DNA of 5,626 nt, from assembly GCA_903915555.1 (NCBI GenBank), contig CAIWTL010000241.1, positions 1 to 5,626 of the forward strand, given 5' to 3'. This DNA comes from an uncultured Micrococcales bacterium. Its GTDB lineage: Bacteria; Actinomycetota; Actinomycetes; S36-B12; GCA-2699445. Position numbers and translations under genes: made by a program. Under the pieces are notes generated by a model. The model saw only the letters and a list, made by a program, of their open reading frames with translations, ran no database searches and was not told where the DNA came from. Positions within the stretch are counted from its first letter, which is position 1; every line of letters begins with the position of its first letter. Shown here in pieces: positions 1 through 4,967 of this stretch.

Positions 1-40
1 CGTGTTCGTCCCAGACCTTCTCCGCCATGGTTCGAGGCAT
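1..40 (-). CDS. leuC: 3-isopropylmalate dehydratase large subunit LeuC, N-terminal fragment
   Basis: Read on the minus strand from ATG at 40, the sequence gives MPRTMAEKVWDEH and then leaves the window. This matches the conserved N-terminus of actinobacterial LeuC (pattern xRTLAEKVWDxHVV). LeuC pairs with LeuD to form the [4Fe-4S] isomerase that converts 2-isopropylmalate to 3-isopropylmalate in cytoplasmic leucine synthesis. Only 13 residues are visible, so no catalytic residue or cluster cysteine can be checked; the call rests on this motif plus the divergent IclR-type regulator, an arrangement known for leuCD in Corynebacterium and Mycobacterium. The ATG at 40 has GGAG 3 nt upstream (44-47) and AGGAG 12 nt upstream (53-57). 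An in-frame ATG at 79 lacks a Shine-Dalgarno and is less likely; the ATG at 28 would drop the usual PRT residues. leuD probably follows outside the window (inference). Confidence 0.85.
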   Translation of the reverse strand, partial: MPRTMAEKVWDEH

Positions 41-52
41 GATCTCCGCCCT

Positions 53-57
53 CTCCT
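53..57 (-). promoter_or_regulatory. Shine-Dalgarno of leuC
   Basis: On the minus strand this reads AGGAG, 12 nt before the leuC ATG at 40; a second GGAG at 44-47 lies only 3 nt from the ATG. Neither spacing is ideal, but the purine-rich stretch 44-57 clearly marks a translation start for leuC near 40 rather than at the upstream ATG at 79. Confidence 0.5.
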
Positions 58-74
58 GCTCTCGGTCGCATCCC

Positions 75-110
75 GACATCGGTTGGCGTCGCCATCCCCG
101 GACCGATGTC
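75..110. repeat. 9-bp perfect inverted repeat in the leuC leader
   Basis: GACATCGGT (75-83) and ACCGATGTC (102-110) are perfect reverse complements separated by 18 nt. The element lies between the leuC start and the operator-like palindrome, so it would be transcribed in the leuC 5' leader and could fold as a 9-bp hairpin, with a further GGC/GCC pairing inside its loop. No U-tract follows on either strand, so it does not look like an intrinsic terminator. It could equally be a DNA-binding site. The leader shows no leucine-rich leader peptide. Confidence 0.5.
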
Positions 111-120
111 TCCTACCTCG

Positions 121-150
121 GCATCTCATATATTGAGATGCTACTCTCAT
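121..150. promoter_or_regulatory. Putative LtbR operator with promoter elements between leuC and ltbR
   Basis: GCATCTCA (121-128) and TGAGATGC (134-141) form a perfect 8-bp inverted repeat around a TATAT spacer. Inside it, CATATATTGAGA (127-138) matches 11 of 12 positions of the LtbR box CA(T/C)ATAGTG(A/G)GA, as I recall it from Corynebacterium glutamicum. The half-site TCTCAT (124-129) recurs at 145-150, exactly 21 bp on, or two helical turns. The AT-rich core can supply -10 boxes on both strands (TATATT at 129-134 forward; TATATG in reverse), and TACTCT at 142-147 is a second forward TAnnnT box ending 6 nt before the GTG at 154. No convincing -35 box is seen on either strand. Binding here would plausibly repress both leuC and the regulator gene (inference). 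Confidence 0.65.
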
Positions 151-153
151 TGC

Positions 154-888
154 GTGGACAACCCTACCACTCCGGAGACCGTGCTGCCGATCAGCGGCGG
201 CCAGCCGGGTGACAGCGGCGTCGGTGTCCTCGACAAGACGATGGCACTTCTCGGAGCTGTCGAGGCGGGGCCCTTGTCCCTCGCGGGTCTCGTGGCTGCG
301 ACCGGTATCCCCCGCCCCACGGCACATCGACTCGCGGTGGCGTTGGAGTCCCATTCGATGCTGATCCGGGACGGGGACGGCAGGTTCGACCTGGGACCGC
401 GGGTGGCGGACCTCGCCCTGGCCCGCGGTTCCGACGGCCTGGTCGCGCTCGCCCGACCGTTCCTGCTCGATCTCCGCGACCGGACCGGTGAGAGCGCGCA
501 GTTGTACCGCCGGCGGGGGGACTCCCGGATCTGCGTCGCAGGCGCCGACCGAGGAGCGGGACTGCGCGACACGGTGCCCGTGGGTGCCGTCCTCACGATG
601 GGCGCCGGATCAGCCGCCCAGGTCCTGCTCGCCTGGGAGCCCTCGGCGGGGAACGACTTCCCCGAACGGACACTGGCCGCGGTGCGGGAGCAGGGCTACG
701 CGCACAGCATCGCCGAGCGGGAGGCCGGGGTGGGTTCGGTCTCTGCCCCGGTCCGTGGGCCGGGGGGCCGCGTCCTCGCCGCCCTGAGCGTCTCGGGGCC
801 GATCGAGAGACTCGGGGAACGGGCCGGTCCGCGAATCGGACCTCTCGTACGTGAGGCCGCCGATCGACTCAGCGCTGAACTCGGCTGA
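154..888 (+). CDS. ltbR: IclR-family transcriptional regulator, LtbR-like
   Basis: A DNA-binding regulator of about 244 residues, the usual length for IclR proteins. The N-terminal winged helix-turn-helix spans about residues 24-85, with SLAGLVAATGIPRPTAHRL as helix-turn-helix and the wing ending DGDGRFDLGP. The C-terminal effector-binding domain follows, with its core segments LTMGAGSAAQVLLAWEP and SAPVRGPGGRVLAALSVSGP. The SGVGVLDK lead-in and PRPTAHRLAVALE helix resemble LtbR/Rv2989-type regulators, which lie divergent from leuC and repress leucine and tryptophan synthesis genes; leuC lies divergent here too. Start choice: ATG at 106 would place the operator palindrome and leader repeat inside the gene, so GTG at 154 is preferred, possibly leaderless from the TACTCT box at 142-147. 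GTG at 181, with GGAG only 3 nt before it, is the alternative and better matches relatives' short N-termini. The effector is not deducible from the sequence. Confidence 0.8.
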   Translation: MDNPTTPETVLPISGGQPGDSGVGVLDKTMALLGAVEAGPLSLAGLVAATGIPRPTAHRLAVALESHSMLIRDGDGRFDLGPRVADLALARGSDGLVALARPFLLDLRDRTGESAQLYRRRGDSRICVAGADRGAGLRDTVPVGAVLTMGAGSAAQVLLAWEPSAGNDFPERTLAAVREQGYAHSIAEREAGVGSVSAPVRGPGGRVLAALSVSGPIERLGERAGPRIGPLVREAADRLSAELG

Positions 889-911
889 GCCCTCACCGAC
901 GCGGACGAGCG

Positions 912-1991
912 TCAACGGGGCGACGAATCGACGAACGGCGGCCGACAGATCGTCGCGGCCACCCCCCGACCCCGGACGTCGACCGTCACCGGGTCACCGA
1001 TCTTCGACGATGGGTCCACCAGCGCCAACGCGATGCCGCAGCGCAGGCTCGGTGAGAAGGTCCCCGATGTCGTCTCCCCGATCAGCCGCCCCTCGGCGTC
1101 GAGGACGGCCATGCCCGGCCGCGGCACTCCCCGATCATCGAAGCGGATACCCCGGAGCCTGCGTCCCGATTCGGCGGCCTTCCGGTCGACGAGAGCGTCA
1201 CGGCCGAGGAAGTCCCCCTTGTCCCAGCCGACCGCCCACGACAGGCCCGCCTCGACGGGACCCACGTCCTCGGTCAACTCGTGGCCGTGCAACGGGTAAC
1301 CCATCTCGGTGCGCAGAGTGTCGCGCGCACCGAGTCCGGCGGGGGTGACGGCGGGAACTTCGACGAGCGCCTCCCACAACGCCCCCGCCGCCTCGGTCGG
1401 GATCAGGATCTCGTAGCCGTGCTCGCCGGTGTAACCGGAGCGGGAGACCGTCGCCGGGGCCTCTTCGAAGACTGTCTCCACGGCTGTCATGTAGTCCATG
1501 TCGGCGGGCAGGCCCAGGGTCCGGAGCACCTCCGGCGACGCCGGGCCCTGCACCGCGATGATCGCCAGATCCGAACTCTCGTCGGTCAGGGCGTCACCGA
1601 GGGCGTCCGCGAGGACGTCGCGTACCCGACCGGTGTTGGCGGCGTTGGGAACGATCGTGACGACGTCGGGAGCGATCAACGTCACCATCATGTCATCGAC
1701 CGCCCCACCGCCCGCGTTGCACAGCAGCGTGTACTGCATGCCGCCGGGTTGGATGCGATCGAGATCATTGGTCAGCAGTGTGTTGAGCGTCGACACGGCC
1801 TCCGCGCCCTCGACCCGCAGGTTGCCCATGTGCGAGACATCGAAGATCCCGCAGCCCGACCGCACGGCCCGATGCTCCGTGACGGTGCCGGAGCGGTACT
1901 CCAGAGGCATCTCGTAGCCCGCGAAGTCCCCCATCTTGGCTCCGGCTGCCACATGCCAGGGATGCAACGGGGTGGAAAGCGCCGACGACAT
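912..1991 (-). CDS. gcvT: Glycine cleavage system T-protein (aminomethyltransferase)
   Basis: GcvT transfers the methylene group from the aminomethyl-lipoyl arm of H-protein to tetrahydrofolate, releasing ammonia and forming 5,10-methylene-THF. The 359-residue product is of full family length. Visible signatures are TPLHPWHVAAGAKMGDFAGYEMP (7-29, split here: TPLHPWHV, AGAKM, FAGYEMP), AVRSGCGIFDVSHMG (42-56), LLTNDL (72-77), QYTLLCN (86-92), GAVDDMM (96-102, with D99 at the position of the catalytic Asp101 of the E. coli enzyme), PNAAN (115-119), RSGYTGEHGYE (184-194) and GARDTLRTE (221-229). The C-terminal beta-barrel contains TSGTFSPSL and ends RPPFVD. ATG at 1991 gives the expected N-terminus with no Shine-Dalgarno; a -10 box 7 nt upstream points to a leaderless mRNA. 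It is divergent from pepA and convergent with ltbR. gcvP and gcvH are not in the window. Confidence 0.96.
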   Translation of the reverse strand: MSSALSTPLHPWHVAAGAKMGDFAGYEMPLEYRSGTVTEHRAVRSGCGIFDVSHMGNLRVEGAEAVSTLNTLLTNDLDRIQPGGMQYTLLCNAGGGAVDDMMVTLIAPDVVTIVPNAANTGRVRDVLADALGDALTDESSDLAIIAVQGPASPEVLRTLGLPADMDYMTAVETVFEEAPATVSRSGYTGEHGYEILIPTEAAGALWEALVEVPAVTPAGLGARDTLRTEMGYPLHGHELTEDVGPVEAGLSWAVGWDKGDFLGRDALVDRKAAESGRRLRGIRFDDRGVPRPGMAVLDAEGRLIGETTSGTFSPSLRCGIALALVDPSSKIGDPVTVDVRGRGVAATICRPPFVDSSPR

Positions 1992-1993
1992 GA

Positions 1994-2022
1994 TCGAAAC
2001 GCTACGACACAGCCGATAGGGT
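1994..2022 (+). promoter_or_regulatory. Candidate promoter of the pepA-lpdA-sucB run
   Basis: TCGAAA (1994-1999, four of six matches to TTGACA) is followed after 17 bp by TAGGGT (2017-2022), a TAnnnT -10 box. The predicted transcript would start near 2029 and leave a leader of about 20 nt with the pepA Shine-Dalgarno. The -35 box overlaps by one base the gcvT -10 box on the other strand, so the two promoters may compete for polymerase. Confidence 0.45.
1999..2004 (-). promoter_or_regulatory. Predicted -10 box of a leaderless gcvT promoter
   Basis: On the minus strand this reads TAGCGT, fitting the actinobacterial TAnnnT pattern, and is separated from the gcvT ATG by 7 nt. That spacing would place the transcript start at or next to the A of the ATG. 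The upstream bases lack a Shine-Dalgarno, which agrees with leaderless translation. No clear -35 box is seen. Confidence 0.55.
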
Positions 2023-2040
2023 TGCGCGCATCAGCCCCTT

Positions 2041-2044
2041 GGAG
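2041..2044 (+). promoter_or_regulatory. Shine-Dalgarno of pepA
   Basis: GGAG lies 5 nt before GTG at 2050 and fixes that codon as the start. The nearby ATG at 2045 is in another frame. Confidence 0.65.
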
Positions 2045-2049
2045 ATGAC

Positions 2050-3507
2050 GTGCCCACTGCCAGGATCGCCGCCGCCGCCGCGTCGGCAGTCACATCCGCC
2101 GACACGATGGTCCTCCTCGCAGACGCACGCGGGGTGATCCTCGCACCCGCACTGGCCGCCTCCCGACGCCGCCTGCTGACCCGGGCGACGGAGGCCATCG
2201 GCCAGGGCCCGATCACGACTCTGCCGGGGTCGGTCATCGGGCGGGACGGGATCGTCGTCGTGACCCGCGACCAGGGACCGGCCGGGACCGAGGGGATCCG
2301 GCGGGCCGTGGGATCCGCACTCCTCGGCCTGGACACCGCAGCCCGCGTCGCCGTCGTGTGCCCGGATCCCTCCCCCACGACAGTCGCCGCCGTCGCGGAA
2401 GGCGCCCGCCTGGGTGCCTACCGTTTCACCCGCTACAAGTCCGCCCCGACATGCAAGCGGATCGACGTGGTCGTTCCCGGTGAACCGGATCGCGCGCAAC
2501 GCGACGCGGTCAAGCGAGCCAACATCGTCGCTGACGGCGTGTACCTGGCTCGCGACCTCGTCAACACGGCACCCAACGACCTCGGACCCGCGGACCTCGC
2601 CGACATCGCCCGCAGCGAGGCCGAGAGGTCCGGCGTGGGCGTCAAGATCTGGGACGACAGGGCCCTGCGCAAGGGCGGATTCGGTGGCCTCACAGCGGTC
2701 GGCCAGGGCTCGGCACGCGGCCCCCGGCTCGTCCGGCTCTCCTACCGGCCGTCGAAAGCGTCGGCCACCGTGGCATTGGTCGGCAAGGGCATCACCTTCG
2801 ACTCCGGCGGTCTTTCCCTGAAACCTCCCAAGTCGATGGAGACGATGAAGTGCGACATGGGCGGCGCAGCCGCGGTGCTCGCTGCCGTCATCACCGCCGC
2901 CCGGCTGAAGGTGCCGGTGGCCGTCACCGGGTGGCTGGCCGTTGCGGAAAACATGCCGAGTGGCACGGCACAGCGTCCCGGCGACGTCATCACCATGCGC
3001 GGCGGCACGACAGTGGAGGTCCTCAACACGGATGCCGAGGGACGCCTCGTCCTTGCCGACGCGATGGTCGAGGCCGCCGCCGACGGGCCCGACGCCATGC
3101 TCGATATGGCCACTCTCACCGGCGCGCAGATGATCGCGCTGGGCAACCGCGTCGCCGGCGTGATGGGCAACGACGACCAGCAACGTGCCGCCGTCGTGGC
3201 CGCCGGCGGCGACGCCGGCGAGATGGTGTGGCCCATGCCCCTGCCGGAGGAACTGCGGGCGTCGCTGGATTCCCCGATCGCGGACCTGGCCAACATCGGC
3301 GACCGCAACGGCGGGATGCTGACCGCCGCGCTGTTCCTCCGGGAGTTCGTTCCCGACGGACTTCCGTGGACTCACATCGACATCGCGGGGCCCGCGTTCA
3401 ACGAGGCCGCACCCCACGACTACACGCCCAAAGGTGGGACGGGCTTCGGGGTCCGGACACTCGTCGAGTTCCTCGAGACCCGATCCGATCAGTGGAACCA
3501 GTCATGA
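2050..3507 (+). CDS. pepA: Leucyl aminopeptidase, peptidase family M17
   Basis: A cytoplasmic two-metal aminopeptidase that removes N-terminal residues, preferably leucine, from peptides and forms hexamers in its family. The 485 residues are close to the usual 480-503. The N-terminal domain (about 1-160) is variable and alanine-rich. The catalytic domain carries the M17 motifs: GKGITFDSGG with K246 and D251, K258, CDMGGAA with D269, and the signature NTDAEGRL with D328, E330 and R332. These correspond to E. coli PepA K270, D275, K282, D293, D352, E354 and R356, so all metal ligands and catalytic residues are kept. The C-terminus has HIDIAGPAFNE and the typical KGGTGFGVRTLVEFL ending. It starts with GTG, and lpdA follows after 14 bp, so co-transcription is likely. 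DNA-binding roles known for E. coli PepA cannot be inferred here. Mycobacterial relatives are named pepB. Confidence 0.96.
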   Translation: MPTARIAAAAASAVTSADTMVLLADARGVILAPALAASRRRLLTRATEAIGQGPITTLPGSVIGRDGIVVVTRDQGPAGTEGIRRAVGSALLGLDTAARVAVVCPDPSPTTVAAVAEGARLGAYRFTRYKSAPTCKRIDVVVPGEPDRAQRDAVKRANIVADGVYLARDLVNTAPNDLGPADLADIARSEAERSGVGVKIWDDRALRKGGFGGLTAVGQGSARGPRLVRLSYRPSKASATVALVGKGITFDSGGLSLKPPKSMETMKCDMGGAAAVLAAVITAARLKVPVAVTGWLAVAENMPSGTAQRPGDVITMRGGTTVEVLNTDAEGRLVLADAMVEAAADGPDAMLDMATLTGAQMIALGNRVAGVMGNDDQQRAAVVAAGGDAGEMVWPMPLPEELRASLDSPIADLANIGDRNGGMLTAALFLREFVPDGLPWTHIDIAGPAFNEAAPHDYTPKGGTGFGVRTLVEFLETRSDQWNQS

Positions 3508-3511
3508 GGAC

Positions 3512-3515
3512 GGAG
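3512..3515 (+). promoter_or_regulatory. Shine-Dalgarno of lpdA
   Basis: GGAG lies 6 nt before GTG at 3522, inside the 14-bp gap after pepA. This supports the GTG start and coupled expression with pepA. Confidence 0.65.
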
Positions 3516-3521
3516 TAGCCG

Positions 3522-4895
3522 GTGGCACAGCAGTTCGATGTCGTGATCCTGGGAGGCGGAAGCGGTGGATACGCCTGCGCCCTGCGGGCCAGCCAGTTGG
3601 GGATGACGGTCGCCCTCATCGAGAAGGACAAACTCGGCGGCACCTGTCTGCACCGCGGCTGTATCCCCACCAAAGCTCTCCTGCACTCCGCCGAGGTGGC
3701 TGACAACACCAGGGAGTCCACCTCGTTCGGCGTCCAGGCGACGCTGCAGGGCATCGACATGCCCGCGGTCAACAAGTACCGCGACAGCGTCGTCGGCCGG
3801 TTGTACAAGGGCCTGCAAGGCCTCGTGAAGAGCCGCGACGTCACGTATGTGGAGGGCACGGGAGTCCTCACCGCCCCGAACACCGTGACCGTGGGGGACG
3901 AGCAGTACACCGGCAGGACCGTCGTCCTGGCCACGGGCTCGCATCCCCGCACACTCCCCGGTCTGGAGATCGGCGGTCGCATCATGACGAGCGATCAGGC
4001 GTTGCAACTGGACTGGGTCCCCCAATCGGTGATTGTCCTGGGTGGTGGCGTCATCGGGGTCGAGTTCGCCAGTGTGTGGCGGTCGTTCGGCAGCGACGTC
4101 CGCATCGTCGAGGCGCTCCCGAGGCTGGTCCCATCGGAGGACGAGGCCGCGTCGAAGGCGCTAGAACGCGCGTTCCGGAAGCGCAAGATCGCATTCTCGA
4201 CCGGGGTGCGCCTCGCGTCCGCGACCCAGGACGAGCATCAGGTCACCGTCACCCTCGAGGACGGCACGTCCCACTCCGCCGACCTCCTCCTCGTCGCCGT
4301 GGGCCGCGGCCCCACCACCGAGGGCATGGGCTTCGCCGAGAACGGCGTGTCACTGGATCGCGGATGGGTGACTGTCGACGGCCATCTGCAGACCTCGGTC
4401 CCGGGCGTCTACGCCGTCGGAGACATCGTCCCCGGGCTGCAACTGGCCCATCGCGGTTTCGCGCAGGGTATCTATGTGGCCGAACACCTCGCCGGGCTGG
4501 AGCCGGCTCCCCTCGACGAGGCGGGTATCCCCCGGGTCACCTACTGCGAGCCCGAGGTCGCCTCCGTCGGGCTCACGGAGACGCAGGCGCGGGAGAAGTA
4601 CGGCGACGATGCCGTGACCGCTTACGAGTACAACCTCGGCGGCAACGGCAAGAGTCAGATACTGGGGACAGCCGGTTTCATCAAACTCGTACAACAGAAG
4701 GATGGACCCGTCGTAGGTATCCACATGGTGGGCAGCCGGATGGGTGAACAGATCGGCGAGGCCGAACTGATCTACAACTGGGAGGCGACGCCGCAGGACG
4801 TGGCCTCCTTGTTGCACGCCCATCCCACGCAGAACGAGGCCCTGGGTGAGGCTCACCTCGCTCTCGCCGGCAAACCGCTGCACGCGCACTCCTGA
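3522..4895 (+). CDS. lpdA: Dihydrolipoamide dehydrogenase (E3)
   Basis: This flavoenzyme reoxidises dihydrolipoyl groups with NAD+ for the pyruvate, 2-oxoglutarate and branched-chain dehydrogenase complexes and for glycine cleavage. The 457 residues are of normal length. The FAD-binding Rossmann motif is GGGSGGY (11-17), followed by the redox disulfide in GGTCLHRGCIPTK (C42 and C47). The NAD-binding motif is GGGVIG (174-179), and the second FAD motif is VYAVGD (D301). The dimerisation domain includes YCEPEVASVGLTETQA and ends with the active-site HPTQNE (H434 with E439), reached from the partner subunit. The C-terminal half and the catalytic pair separate it from mercuric, glutathione and mycothione reductases. 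It starts with GTG, 14 bp after pepA and 72 bp before the E2 gene. In M. tuberculosis lpd lies elsewhere, so its place next to E2 here is a useful context point. GcvT nearby depends on the same E3. Confidence 0.96.
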   Translation: MAQQFDVVILGGGSGGYACALRASQLGMTVALIEKDKLGGTCLHRGCIPTKALLHSAEVADNTRESTSFGVQATLQGIDMPAVNKYRDSVVGRLYKGLQGLVKSRDVTYVEGTGVLTAPNTVTVGDEQYTGRTVVLATGSHPRTLPGLEIGGRIMTSDQALQLDWVPQSVIVLGGGVIGVEFASVWRSFGSDVRIVEALPRLVPSEDEAASKALERAFRKRKIAFSTGVRLASATQDEHQVTVTLEDGTSHSADLLLVAVGRGPTTEGMGFAENGVSLDRGWVTVDGHLQTSVPGVYAVGDIVPGLQLAHRGFAQGIYVAEHLAGLEPAPLDEAGIPRVTYCEPEVASVGLTETQAREKYGDDAVTAYEYNLGGNGKSQILGTAGFIKLVQQKDGPVVGIHMVGSRMGEQIGEAELIYNWEATPQDVASLLHAHPTQNEALGEAHLALAGKPLHAHS

Positions 4896-4950
4896 TCCTC
4901 ACGATGTCGGGCGGGCGACCCGGCGACACGGCAAGATGACGGTAGCGATC

Positions 4951-4957
4951 GGAAGGA
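4951..4957 (+). promoter_or_regulatory. Shine-Dalgarno of sucB
   Basis: GGAAGGA ends 10 nt before GTG at 4968. An in-frame GTG at 4959 would leave only 1 nt, so 4968 is the better start. The rest of the 72-bp gap after lpdA (4896-4967) shows no terminator and no convincing promoter, so read-through from lpdA is likely. Confidence 0.55.
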
Positions 4958-4967
4958 AGTGGCCACT

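Noticed and set aside
41..100. Leucine-rich leader peptide for attenuation of leuC
   Set aside because: The short minus-strand frame starting with ATGGCGACG (near 96) contains no leucine codons and runs on past the leuC start in another frame, so it does not behave like an attenuator peptide.
898..913. Short inverted repeat GACGC/GCGTC between ltbR and gcvT as a bidirectional terminator
   Set aside because: The stem is only 5 bp, runs into the gcvT stop codon and has no T-tract on either side; it is too weak to call.
1281..2048. A 255-codon open frame on the plus strand opposite gcvT
   Set aside because: The product has no recognisable motif and is arginine-rich; gcvT on the other strand is complete and conserved, so this is a shadow frame.
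2002..3417. A 471-codon open frame on the minus strand opposite pepA
   Set aside because: It mirrors the complete, motif-bearing pepA gene, its product is low-complexity Gly/Arg/His-rich with no family motif, and such long antisense frames are expected in very GC-rich DNA.
4896..4950. Possible promoter or terminator in the lpdA-sucB gap
   Set aside because: Only weak GC-rich self-complementarity and a poor -10-like TAGCGA (4943-4948) without a -35 box are present; nothing exceeds chance in this composition.
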